Below are positions 33,737 to 44,146 of a stretch of 64,000 nucleotides of DNA, in pieces (position 1 is the stretch's first letter; each line of letters opens with the position of its first letter). The position numbers and the translations under genes are program-made. The stretch spans positions 434,001 through 498,000 of the forward strand of contig JAAKBF010000171.1 in NCBI GenBank assembly GCA_012656075.1, in the 5' to 3' direction. This DNA comes from Phytophthora hibernalis (Eukaryota; Oomycota; Peronosporomycetes; Peronosporales; Peronosporaceae). The notes below the pieces were generated by a model. The model searched no databases. It was not told where the DNA came from and saw only the letters and a list, made by a program, of their open reading frames with translations.

Positions 33737-34596
33737 CGTGGCGATCAATGAGGACTGGGTAGTGCGTGGCGAGTTAATTTATGAACCGACTTAGTGAACG
33801 ACAGTTGATCCAGCCAACTCGCAGCACTGGAACTGGGTTTCGACTTGGAAGTGGTATTCCAGTAGACAGCCAGTAGTAAAATTCGACAATTCGGCCGAAA
33901 GCTGTTCGACAAAAGAACGACGAAGTCGACCGCTGGATATTGAATCAACAGACACCATGTCACTCATGTGCTTTATCAGCAGTCTACCTGGTTCTCGAAC
34001 TCGTGTGAGGAACCCGCCTGGGGATCACTGGCCAATTTCAAAAAGGCTATCAAAATCTTCGCGATGTGGTTGCAGGAAACTCAGCCAGAGTAGGTAAGTT
34101 TAAGACGAGGTGTGCAGACAAGCGAGAGTTAGCTTCATCCGCGGTTGGTCACTCAGCCAAATCCACCACAGACCCTAGCGAGTTCACCAACATTCCACTT
34201 ACGCATCTCATCGATCACAGAATAGTGTCGATAATCAAAGAAGGCATTGTATCACGGCATGCGTGCCCAGTGGTTTGAACAAAATACCCGGTTCAAGGCC
34301 TTACGCTAGTAGTGCTGAGAAGGTTTCAGGGTAAAATGGTCGCCAAAAAGTGGCCATTCGGACGTTTATCGTGAAAAAGGTGACCTGTAGGCAAAATCAG
34401 AGCTCTTACGTTTCTTTTTGTATCGAGCTAGGTAACAGCGAATATACAGTAGAGACTGCCGTAGTGACTGCATCAATGTTAGGCTAGCATTTACGGCTCA
34501 AGGCAGGTCAGATAGTCTTGAACCCTATAGGAACGCATCCGTATCAGGTAAAACCTACCATTGATAAACGCTATTCTGTTTGCAGAAGCCACCAAA
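33737..34596. other. Spacer between kinase copies 1 and 2
   Basis: No gene recognised. It should contain the promoter of copy 1 and the 3' UTR of copy 2. Confidence 0.5.
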
Positions 34597-36384
34597 CTAC
34601 AGATCCTCCCGCAAAATTTTCTGCAAACGATAGAGCACCACCGCAGCCGTCGGACGTTCATTCGGGTCCACCGCCACACACGCATTACCCAACGCCACCA
34701 TCGACTCCAACGCATCGGATGAAAACTTCACTCGAATTTTGCCCAGTGCAACCATCTGCAAAATGGCCGTGTCGGGCATCTTGCGACCAGAATCGCTGTT
34801 CTCCTTCGCGTACGCGTACGGCAAAGTGTGTAGATCCAATTCTGACAGTACCGCACCGAACGAGAAAATATCGGCTTTGCCATCGTACCTCTGACCAAGC
34901 ATAACTTCGGGTGCCATCCACAGCGACGTACCGACGCCGGCAGTCATCGTCTTGTCAGCACCTACTCGTGAAATCCCAAAGTCGGTGATTTTTGCTTGCA
35001 GGTCCGATGTCAACAGGATATTCTTGGACTTAAGATCACGGTGCAATACTGGTGGGTCGAGCGAGTGTAGATATGTGAGCGCATGAGCGACGTGCAATGC
35101 AATGGTGACCTTGGTACGGTCAAATCCAAGCCCATGGCTCTGGGTTTCGTACGACGCGAGCAACGCCCGCAAGTCCCCGCCTTCCATGTACTCTAAAACC
35201 GCACAGAAGTCCGAGAGGGAGTCCCAGGCTATACCCACGAACCGTACAACGCGAGGGTGGTCAAGCAAGGCCATCAGCCTCACTTCGTCCAAAAACTCGT
35301 TCATGTGCTTGACGCTTTTGCGGGACTCGAGCAGCAACATCTTGACCGCAACGTGCTGTCCGTTGTACAATCCGAAGTAAACTTCACCATACCCACCGCG
35401 GTTAATTAATCGCTGCACCAGCACCTTTTCACGAGGAATGCGGGACGTCGCAATGATCTCATCATCCCAGAGACTAGCGAGACTCTGCGGCCCAAAGCCA
35501 ATTGAGCTGGAGAAATCGGTAGTTCCTGTATCAACGCTCTTTTGACCGACCGGAGATGGGACTCTGGCGTAGTCACCTCCATCAAGCTTGTCCAAATCTC
35601 CCGATGCCTTGGAACGCCGACGATACCACATGAATCCCCCGATAAGGAGACCTACTGCAACGAGTACAGCGACGACAATGCAGACGATTGCTCCGGAGCT
35701 GATGCGTGAGTTTTCAGAAGCCGTGTCAACCGTGAAGGTGCTGCCGCTGCTACTGGTAATGTTGACTGCACTATAACTCATGTCGGAGGCATTTGAGCTG
35801 CTTCCTGACGAGCTGGCATTAGGAGCCACACCACTTGAAGCGTGGGAAGTACTCGAACTGTTTTCCGATGTGCTGGAGCTAACTGATGCACTGTTGAGAC
35901 TGTAGCTGCTGTAGAACTTGTGCTTTCCATCAATAATGCAGTGGTCGCTATCGCGAGTGGAGACATTGCTGCTGGGCACTTTGTAGGACTCGCGTATGGA
36001 ATTCTTTTTACACGAGTCACCTTTAAAAATCTTCACGTCAACAGCTCCGGTATCACCATTGAGTGCTGCAATCATCATGAACTTGTTGTCGGGGTTTTCA
36101 GGTTCACAGGTTTCAATTGCCTGGAGTGCGTTTGCTGTGGTCAAGTCACGACACCCTGTCCTGTTGTACTGTTCGATGATCACGAACTTTACTCCATCAA
36201 AGACTTTAGCCGTGTGATTGAGGCGGTCCGTAATGCATGATGCGGAGTAGTAGACGCTGCCGTTGTTTTTATAGGTCTCGCATGTGTCGTCGGCGGCACA
36301 TTCGGAATCTGGTTCCATGGTCATCACCCCGGGCTGTCCTTCACATTCGCTATCGAAGTAATATTTCGTAGCGCGGAATGTCAT
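34597..36384 (-). CDS. Single-pass transmembrane TKL kinase, copy 2
   Basis: About 595 residues from the Met at 36384 (MTFRATKYYFD); the frame stays open upstream to a Met at 36615. Ectodomain of about 250 residues with paired Cys (SECEG, CAADDTCETY, CRDLTT, CEPENP, CIIDG) and a Ser/Thr-rich stalk, then TM GAIVCIVVAVLVAVGLLIGGFMW, then a basic stop (YRRRSKASG). The kinase domain is complete: GGYGEVYFG, AVKML, HRDLKSKN, DFGISR, TSLWMAPEVM, ADIFSFG, and ERPTAA near the end. TKL-type residues suggest Ser/Thr or dual specificity. No signal peptide is seen at either start, so an upstream coding exon or a signal anchor is possible. Oomycete receptor-like kinases of this build are known; the ligand is unknown. 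Intact frame. Confidence 0.87.
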   Translation of the reverse strand: MTFRATKYYFDSECEGQPGVMTMEPDSECAADDTCETYKNNGSVYYSASCITDRLNHTAKVFDGVKFVIIEQYNRTGCRDLTTANALQAIETCEPENPDNKFMMIAALNGDTGAVDVKIFKGDSCKKNSIRESYKVPSSNVSTRDSDHCIIDGKHKFYSSYSLNSASVSSSTSENSSSTSHASSGVAPNASSSGSSSNASDMSYSAVNITSSSGSTFTVDTASENSRISSGAIVCIVVAVLVAVGLLIGGFMWYRRRSKASGDLDKLDGGDYARVPSPVGQKSVDTGTTDFSSSIGFGPQSLASLWDDEIIATSRIPREKVLVQRLINRGGYGEVYFGLYNGQHVAVKMLLLESRKSVKHMNEFLDEVRLMALLDHPRVVRFVGIAWDSLSDFCAVLEYMEGGDLRALLASYETQSHGLGFDRTKVTIALHVAHALTYLHSLDPPVLHRDLKSKNILLTSDLQAKITDFGISRVGADKTMTAGVGTSLWMAPEVMLGQRYDGKADIFSFGAVLSELDLHTLPYAYAKENSDSGRKMPDTAILQMVALGKIRVKFSSDALESMVALGNACVAVDPNERPTAAVVLYRLQKILREDL

Positions 36385-36837
36385 GGCGGGCGGTGGGGAT
36401 ACTCGGTGAGCTTGATTTCGTTTGCGGATACTTTGAAGAACTTGTGTGCAGGAAACCCTCCCGCTGGGGACTGAATTCGTTAATGGCCAAACCAGTGGTT
36501 GGCGGTTGGCAACTGTGTGAAGTAGCGGCCCGCTAAGTAACTTACTAATATTAAGCGCACTTGGACCTCCGCCGCAGCCCCGACGGGCAGACAGACAACT
36601 TAGTGAATTCGGCATGTCGCTCTGGATACTCGAGCACAGTCAGACCTCCATAAATGAGCCCCTATATCTGACTGGTTGCTCTCTACTCTCTAAATGGATG
36701 CAAAGCAAATCGGACTCTATGAATTTCACTATGCCCCCTCTAACTGAACAAAACCCTCTCTATTGAGGGGACTGCACATGACCTCTCTGTGGCGATGTGC
36801 AGTTCTCTGGATTTATTCCAGAGTTGTTACGGGGATC

Positions 36838-38896
36838 TTAGCGGAGATCTGATAGCAAAAACTTAGCACGAGTAAACTCCAAATGCTGTGTGACATCAGC
36901 TTCGATTGAATCCAACAAATCCCGCGCAAGCACACCTGCTATGTTAGCAATTCGGTACGTTGTACTGCTGCTAGGAGAAATCGTAAAATATATTGCTGGT
37001 TGACCGAACGCAAGTGGCATAGACAGTAAATTGGTTCGTGCTGCCGTCCGCTCTTCGTTAGAACCCCAATGTGCTCGCAGTCCTGTTGAAACACTCGAAA
37101 ACAATCCACTAACTTTCCTATATTCCGCAGGCGCCGAAACCTCGCCTGCACCAGATTGCATCGACTTCAACCGTGCTTTTGTAAACTCCAAGTGATTCAT
37201 CAGCTCATTTCGAGTCACACTTGCTGCATTCAATGCGGTACGCGGAGCAAGATTAGCTTGAAGACATACTGCATGAAGCGCACTTTGTCGAGCTAATACA
37301 TCAAACGCAGTGAGCAAAAATCCATGATGACGAGCATGCCGACGTGTCGATAGACGAAGACAGTATCGGATGTACTCGTTCAATCCAATAGGAATTTCCC
37401 GATCTTCATCCAATCCCCTCGTCCATACGGGTATAATTCGCAAAATGCCAGAGACCAGTACTCACTGTCAAAATCCGAAACGATCTCACTTGATCGACGC
37501 ACAATCACTTTATGGCTTCGTAGCAACCGTAATGCACCATCGACCGCATTTTCATGCTCAAAATCAGTCACAATACGCACCGACTGCTGTTCGCAAGCTT
37601 CATCTTCCACACAAGCAACTTGTTCGTGAGCCGGTACAGGTGCATTGAACCGCCACGTAGCTGCATCGAGATCGTCAGCGGCTTGAATATCCTCCAGGAT
37701 ATCACTGTCATTTTGCTCTTCTGAACTAGCTTCGCAAGCTACTGCCCGATCAATTACCACCGATGTTTTGTCCCATCATTACCAATCTGCATCGAATCAA
37801 TGTTTTTGAACTTAATGTTATGTTCTCGGTACCAAGATATCTGATCTCTCAAGCGTTCGCTTCGTACCTCAAACTTTTTCATCATCCGAGCTTTTTGCCT
37901 TGACGTCATTGCACCAATCAACACGACTCGAATCATACCCTCAGATATTACTTGGTGAAAGAGCAACTGTGCAGGACAGTCAGGATTCGCTCGGAAAATG
38001 TACGCATGCGACCGTAAGCTTGTATGTTTACGAACGACAGCTAAATAACGCATTGGCTGCGCTCGATTAAGCATGGCATTCTCCGTCATTATAGTATCTG
38101 CAAACACGTCAGGTAGTTCACCAATAAATAGCCCATTCGCAATAGAAAACTTGGAACACTTCTTCAATCGCTTATTCGATAATGACACCTAACACGACCG
38201 ACACAGCCGCATCTTCGCATCATTCCCTTCACCGTCAATGCCCTTCCCAGACAGCAACAGGCCTCTCAAAACTGGGCAAATATCCGACACATAGTAGTAA
38301 TCACGTATATTCGGGGTCACATCATCCGGTGGTTTGAAACGATTCTGCATAGCCTCAACTAACTGTCCACATCTCGAAATCAACTTCACTACCATCTCAC
38401 ATGATGGAAAGAAGCAATCACACACACAGCACACCCATTCCTCCATTTGATCGCTTGCCAACTTTGCCGAGCAATCATCGAATATTCGCTCCATCACGCC
38501 TGTAGACACAGCTCCAATGACCCCATCAACATGATGTTCGCTAGAATCTCCACCTCCAGCTTCTTCACCGCGAGAAACCTGCGCCTCCTCAGCAGGTATC
38601 ATTCCCTCACTTATTACACAAGGTTCTTCAACTCGTTCACACAGCTCAGCATTATTTTCCGCTATCCTCGGATCCCTACGACACCCCGTAATACCCTGTG
38701 TATTCCTCCCGTGTCTTTTCTTCCGCTTTCGACAATTAGACACTACTTCATCCTGCTTCAACTCAGCATCACGTCTTCTTCGAGTCCGAACCCGCCTCCG
38801 CTCCATCGAAGCTCGCTGCTTACAACTTTCACAACGCCGGCTCACTACACCTCTCCCCAGTAATTCCTGCTCATACTCCTCACATCGACACTTCAT
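36838..38896 (-). mobile_element. Broken Helitron (N-terminal part of Rep/helicase)
   Basis: Read on the minus strand it starts with a Cys-rich zinc-finger-like part (MKCRCEEYEQELLGR; CCVCDCFFPSCE; MRLCRSC). A segment SIANGLFIGELPDVFAD...RAQPMRYLAVV...SLRSHAYIF follows, of the DUF6570 type found in Helitrons. Then comes the Helitron-like N region: SEYWSLAFCELYPYGRG, NEYIRYCLRLSTRRHARHH, FLLTAFDVLARQ, ARTNLLSMPLAFGQPAIYFTISPSS. The frame is cut by TAG 38189-38191, and by two breaks (37770 and 37430 regions) that each vanish with one more base. It stops at 36838, before the HUH nuclease and helicase parts. It lies between kinase copies 2 and 3. Ends (TC, CTRR hairpin) could not be fixed. Confidence 0.75.
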
Positions 38897-39050
38897 CTTG
38901 TACGTTACATCTACTTCATATATTGTCTATCTCTACACAGCATGAGACAGTGATTGAACACCAATCCCACTCAGTACACATCAAACCACACAAAACGTAA
39001 AATCCAGAGCTCTTCCGGGCGACAGCACGGCATTGTCTAATAAAGTCACA

Positions 39051-39160
39051 ATGTATTAATACATGTACCGGTACACTTTACCGGTTGTATTTACATAGCT
39101 ACATGTATTCAGGCAATGATGCATGACCCTAAATACATGTATTAATACATGTACCGGTAC
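39051..39160. repeat. 24-bp direct repeat with AT palindrome, two copies
   Basis: The same 24 bases occur at 39051-39074 and 39137-39160. Each contains the palindrome ATGTATTAATACAT followed by GTACCGGTAC. The second copy supplies the last codons and stop of kinase copy 3. Related TACCGGTA motifs recur near 56031-56056. Confidence 0.75.
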
Positions 39161-41130
39161 CTCCGAGCTCCAGGCAAAGCCCTCTTGCTTATGCGACTCC
39201 AGGATTCACAAACAGCCGTCCGTGCAGCTTCAACGTGTTTCAGACAATTGCTCGGCACGAGGGCCACCAACTTCGATATCTGGGGTTCTTCTTGCCTAGC
39301 TAGAATCGTTTGCAGCCGATAAAGCGCTTCGGCTGCGGTTGGCCGCTCGGTCGGGTCGATCGCGACGCACGCCAAGCCCAAGTTCACCACAGATTCCAGC
39401 GAACTCGATGAAAAATCGACCCGCAATTTGCCGAGCGCAACCTTTTGCAACACGACAGTCCCCGATAGTGTGCGACCGTTCTTCTTCGCATGGGAATAAG
39501 GAAGCACGTGCACGTCCAACTCGGACAGCACGGCGCCGAATGAAAACATGTCGGCCTTGTCGTCGTACATTTGACCCAGCATCACCTCAGGTGCCATCCA
39601 GAGCGACGAGCCGACGCCAGCCGTCATTTGCTTATCGGTAAGCTTACGAGATATACCAAAGTCCGTGAGCTTGGCCTCGAAATTCGAGGTGAGCAGCACG
39701 TTCTTGGATTTCAAGTCTCGATGCAGCACTGGGGTTTCGAGTGAGTGGAGGTACGTGAGAGCATGAGCTACGTGCAGTGCAATCGTTACCTTGGTGCGGT
39801 CAAACCCTTTGTCGTGCTTCTTCTTCTCGTACGATGTCAGCAAGGCCGTAGGTCGCCACCTTCCATATACTCGGAGACAACACACAAGTCTGTCAGGGAG
39901 TCCCAAGCCACGCCCACGAATGCGACGATACGTGGATGATCTAGCGTCGCCATGAACTTCACTTCGGCCAGAAATGCATTCACGTGCTTGACACTCTTGC
40001 GCATCTCGGGTAGAAGCATCTTAATAGCGACTTGCTGCTGGTTGAATAGTCCGATGAATACTTCGCCACCTCCTCCACGACAAATTGAGCGCTGAATGAC
40101 GACTTTCTCACGGGAAATACGAGCTGTAGCAATGACCTCGTCGTCCCAGAGACCAACTAGACTGAAAGGCTTCGCCGATCCACTGTTGCCGTCATCCCAG
40201 GGCGACCCCAATGTTCCTGGAGCTGTCGATGATGCATTTTTGTGGCCACCCAAAGGAGACCGAAAGGCATTGAAGTCGTCGCCGTCCTCCTTGTTAGTGT
40301 TGTGCTTCTTCCGAAGCCGATTAGCGACAAGCATAGCGATTATGAAAACTATCGCCAGGCCTGCAGTCACAATTCCCAGGATCGCTCCAACACTGACACT
40401 TGATCCGTTCGATCCGTCATCAACATTTGTGCTGTCGGTGCTGCTTGATCTTGACTCACCACCCACCATCAACGGGTCAATAGTAGAGCTACCGCTGCTG
40501 CTCTTGCCATCACTGTTAGTTGTTATGTCTGCTGGGCTTGAACCAGCTTCGGAGCTGCTGCCACTGCTGTAGAAACGGTAGAGATTCTGCTGACAAGATC
40601 CCGTGGAGAGTGCGGTCTTGTCAAGTTCGAAATACAGAGAGGCTCGCCGCCGCATGCATTGTTAGGATATAGCGCGACAACGGCAGCGTTTGAAAAGAGA
40701 CTTGTGATAGCCGATTGGTCTCCAAACCCGGACGAGATCTCGCAGCTTCCGGACGCTAGGAAAGCATCAGCCTCGCCGAACGACGTGCAGCTCTTGTTAT
40801 CGTACGTCTCCATGACCACGTACGAAAAATCTCCAAATACCTCTTTCGTGTGCTCGAACCTGTCCGAGATGTTGCAAGCTCTGCTGATGTAGTATGTGTC
40901 GTTGCCAAGTCGATACGACTGCACGCATTTTCGATGCAGCTCGCAGTCACGTTGTAGATGGCCAATACGTCCGGCGTACCAGCACAGTTGACACCCGAAA
41001 ACACTTCAACCGCTTCCATCGTGACACCAGGAGCTAGCTTCGATGCAGCTAGGAACAGTGACACCAGCCGTAGATTGTGCGTTCTCGGCTGCGAGGTTGC
41101 AAATGCGCGACGAGTCTCTAGTGAACCCAA
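39142..41130 (-). CDS. Single-pass transmembrane TKL kinase, copy 3
   Basis: Same build as copies 2 and 4: a possible signal segment (LRLVSLFLAAS), a Cys-rich ectodomain (VFSGVNCAGTPDVLA, SCIENAC), a Ser-rich stalk, TM GAILGIVTAGLAIVFIIAMLV, then the kinase: CRGGGGEVFIG, AIKMLLPE, HRDLKSKN, DFGISRK, SSLWMAPEVM, ADMFSFG. Catalytic residues are intact; the glycine loop has Gly where the paralogs have Tyr (GGGGEV against GGYGEV). Three breaks, near 40920, 40635 and 39847, each need one more base, so I treat the gene as probably intact. After the kinase comes an extra C-terminal tail of about 45 residues, whose final RYRYMY and stop come from the 24-bp repeat at 39137. This suggests a repeat inserted into the 3' end. 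Confidence 0.78.
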
Positions 41131-41336
41131 TTGGAATATGTCGGCGGAGCACTCTGAACTCCAGCTCGGTTACAGCGAGAGCTCTCTAACCCTGCAACGC
41201 ACCGCGTTTTTGGCGGTGCATCCATAAACCCGCGCACTTCTCGTTCGAACACCATCTCGTTGCGTCATACTGTCGCTCCAGGACACGTTCACGGCATCTT
41301 GCATTGATTTCTAGCTACTTACATTCGCCTTCCTCA

Positions 41337-43109
41337 TTACACCTCATGCCGCAAAATCGTTTGCAGCTTGTATAATGCTTGAGCGGCAGGTGGGCGTTCC
41401 TTTGGGTCGACTGCTACACATGAGTTCGCCAACGTCACCATCGACTCGAACGCTTCGAATGAAAACTTCACACGAAGTTTGCCCAACGCCACCATCTGCA
41501 AAATGGCCGTGTCGGGTATCTTCCGACCGGAATTGCTGGCGTCCTTCGCGTGCGAGTACGGAAGTGCGTGCTGGTCGAGCTCTGACAGCACCACACCAAA
41601 CGAGAACATGTCGGCCTTGTCGTCATACCTCTCGCCTATCATCACCTCGGGTGCCATCCACAGCGACGTGCCAACACCAGCGGTCATGGTCTTGTCGGTC
41701 CTTTCGCGAGAGATTCCAAAGTCGGTGACCTTCGCTTCCAGCTCGGAGCTGAGCAGAATATTCTTCGACTTGAGATCGCGGTGCAAAACTGGCGGGTCCA
41801 GCGAATGCAGATATGTGAGTGCGTGGGCGACGTGTAGTGCGATGGTAACTTTGCTCCGGTCGAAGCCAAAAGGGTGATTTTGCGCTTCGTACGATGAGAG
41901 AAGAGCTCGGAGGTCTCCTCCTTCCATGTATTCCGACACGACGCAGAGGTCTGTGAGCGAGTCCCAAGCCACACCCACGAATTTGACAATACGCGGGTGA
42001 TCAAGTGTCGCCATCAATTTTACTTCAGCAAGGAAATCATTCACGTGTTTGACGCTCTTGCGTGACTCTGGCAGCAGCATCTTGACTGCAACGTGCTGTC
42101 CGTTAAATAGTCCGTAGTAAACCTCGCCATATCCCCCTCGACTGATCAATTGCTGGATCAGCACTTTTTCGCGTGGAATGCGAGCGGTGGCAATAATTTC
42201 ATCGTCCCAGAGCCCAGCGAGGCTTCTTGGCCCCAAACCAAGCGAGTTCGAGTCGTTCGCTGTCGTGTCAGAAATGGTGCTCTTATGACCTGTAGTCGGA
42301 GACACCAAGCCAGCATAAGCGTCTTCCTCGTGGTTGTCCCGCCCAGCAGACGGAGACGAACCTTTAGCCTTCTTGGACCGGCGTCGGATCCACATAAAAC
42401 CAATGACGAAGAGCACCACAGCCACCATCGCAGCAACAATGATTCCTATAATGGCGCCAGTACTGAGACCAGAGCTGACCGATTCCGTAGCTAGTCTACT
42501 GCCACTGCTACTAGCCCCAATATAGCTGGAAACACTCAAAGAAGTGCTGCCACTCCCCACAATTCCATTGGAACTCTCACTCGAGTAGACCTTGTACTCT
42601 CCGTCGATACAATCGCCACTCGACACATTGGCGCTGTCCAATTCAAAGACGTAGAAGCTGTCGCCCCCACACGCGTCGTTGCTGTAGTACGAAATGGTGA
42701 GCGACCCATTCGAGTACATACTGGCGATAACCGATGTAGTCCCGACGCTGGAGGCGATTTGGCAGCTCCCGAACGCTGGGAAGGCGTCGGTCTCCGTTAA
42801 GCTGGCAGTCGCGCAGTCGGAACCTCCTTGATAATACTCGACGACGACGTAGTTGAAGCCAGTGAACGCTGCGGTGGCGTAGTCGAAAGTGCTGGAATCG
42901 CTGCACGTGGTGGAGAGGTAGAACGTGTCATTGCCCAAGGTGGTCGAATTGCACGACGTGTATACACAGGCTTCATTGCTGGCCATGGCCACGACCCCGG
43001 GTGTTCCGGCGCAGTTGCTGCCGGAGAAAACGTTGATCGCTTGCATTGTGGATTGGGCGGTGGAGGTCACCACTGCCAATAGCAACGAGAGCGTTGCTAT
43101 GACCTGCAT
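41337..43109 (-). CDS. Single-pass transmembrane TKL kinase, copy 4
   Basis: The best-preserved member: about 590 residues in one open frame. The Met at 43109 starts a good signal peptide (MQVIATLSLLLAVVTSTAQS); the frame also has a Met 20 codons upstream. Ectodomain with paired Cys (NVFSGSNCAGTPG, ACVYTSCN, TTCSDSS, SDCATAS, GSCQIAS, DACGGDS, GDCIDG), a Ser-rich stalk, TM TGAIIGIIVAAMVAVVLFVIGF, basic WIRRRSKKAKG, and a full kinase domain: GGYGEVYYG, AVKML, HRDLKSKN, DFGISRE, TSLWMAPEVM, ADMFSFG, RPPAAQALYKLQ. It is the reference for judging the other three copies. A type I membrane receptor-like kinase is the natural reading; ligand and substrate are unknown. Confidence 0.9.
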   Translation of the reverse strand: MQVIATLSLLLAVVTSTAQSTMQAINVFSGSNCAGTPGVVAMASNEACVYTSCNSTTLGNDTFYLSTTCSDSSTFDYATAAFTGFNYVVVEYYQGGSDCATASLTETDAFPAFGSCQIASSVGTTSVIASMYSNGSLTISYYSNDACGGDSFYVFELDSANVSSGDCIDGEYKVYSSESSNGIVGSGSTSLSVSSYIGASSSGSRLATESVSSGLSTGAIIGIIVAAMVAVVLFVIGFMWIRRRSKKAKGSSPSAGRDNHEEDAYAGLVSPTTGHKSTISDTTANDSNSLGLGPRSLAGLWDDEIIATARIPREKVLIQQLISRGGYGEVYYGLFNGQHVAVKMLLPESRKSVKHVNDFLAEVKLMATLDHPRIVKFVGVAWDSLTDLCVVSEYMEGGDLRALLSSYEAQNHPFGFDRSKVTIALHVAHALTYLHSLDPPVLHRDLKSKNILLSSELEAKVTDFGISRERTDKTMTAGVGTSLWMAPEVMIGERYDDKADMFSFGVVLSELDQHALPYSHAKDASNSGRKIPDTAILQMVALGKLRVKFSFEAFESMVTLANSCVAVDPKERPPAAQALYKLQTILRHEV

Positions 43110-43811
43110 CTCGATAATTGGGAACTGAAGATGCGAGCCCCACAACAGGTATAACGCCCTGCACCTCACATTGTTTGGTAGCTGCTTGATTTATTGACTT
43201 GAGGTCACTTCACTTCGTGTAACGACGAAGTATCCAATGCGGCGACTGGGATCAACAGAATTTAATTGGAGTGTGTACAAAGGAGGTGAAGCTGTCGAGT
43301 CTCAGTGCTTGCTCAACAAGTTGTTTTGACCCAAAACCAAGCATCAGCCAGCGAGGGCATTATCGTTTGCGCTCCTTTCGATTGCCTACACTCGAATGTA
43401 GCCAAGGGTCCATCCAATAACCCAAAAACGGTCGCGCGAATAAGGTCAGTTGAACATGCATCGTGTGGACCATCGACTTATCAATTCGAAGTTTGTACTG
43501 AGTCATCGTCATGTCTCATTCGAGTTATTATATTAATATGGGCGAACCAGATCAAATATGAATATTAATATTCATTTCGAATATTCGAAAATATTCAAAC
43601 ATACTAATATGCCATTTGACTATCAATCCCTGACCACACCAGGGGCCTTCAGAAAATGACGCAAATCTCGAACAGGGCCGGACACAAATCCTGCAGCAAA
43701 ATGAAGGGATATGTGTCGCAAAATCGCTCGCATTTTGCAGAGACGATTTTGCAGTCTCTTCATGTAACGGGGTACGCCGACGTGTACCCAAGTTACATAC
43801 AGAGTGACGGA
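43110..43811. other. AT-rich spacer before a retroelement
   Basis: No gene recognised. The part 43560-43600 is very AT-rich with overlapping GAATATT/AATATTC inverted motifs. Confidence 0.5.
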
Positions 43812-44065
43812 TGTCACTCTTTAGAGTTCATGATACATGGTACCGTTTGGCTGTGAGCCAACCATGCACGCTCTTTAGCTTTTACTATTTGATTTAGAGT
43901 TTGTATGCTACAAGCTTAACTCAGCTATAAAATATATTCAGTCTTTATCTTGCTATCAAACCCGCAGATATTTCCGTTAGGCCGGGAACTGTGAACTTAT
44001 CGTTCACTGAGAGCCTTTGCTCTCTTACGCTTCCTCAAGGTAAGGTGCTGTGTGACCCCGTCACA
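43812..44065 (+). repeat. Probable 5' LTR of a Gypsy element
   Basis: Begins TGTCAC and ends GTCACA (TG...CA ends) and contains TATAAAATA at 43926-43934. TTGGTAGCAC follows two bases after the end, where a tRNA primer-binding site is expected. A gag ORF starts 81 bases on. No second copy is seen, so the boundaries are inferred. Confidence 0.5.
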
Positions 44066-44146
44066 CTTGGTAGCACTTGTAGTCAATCTCGCGCCTACGC
44101 GGGTAGATTGAACTACCTGATCCTCTGGGATCTCAAGGAGTGAGTC

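Noticed and set aside
36385..36615. N-terminal extension of kinase copy 2 to the Met at 36615
   Set aside because: The extra 77 residues give no signal peptide and have no counterpart in copies 1, 3 or 4. The later Met aligns with the ectodomain start.
39142..41130. Calling kinase copy 3 a pseudogene
   Set aside because: Its three breaks are of the same one-base type found in housekeeping genes, and all catalytic residues are intact.
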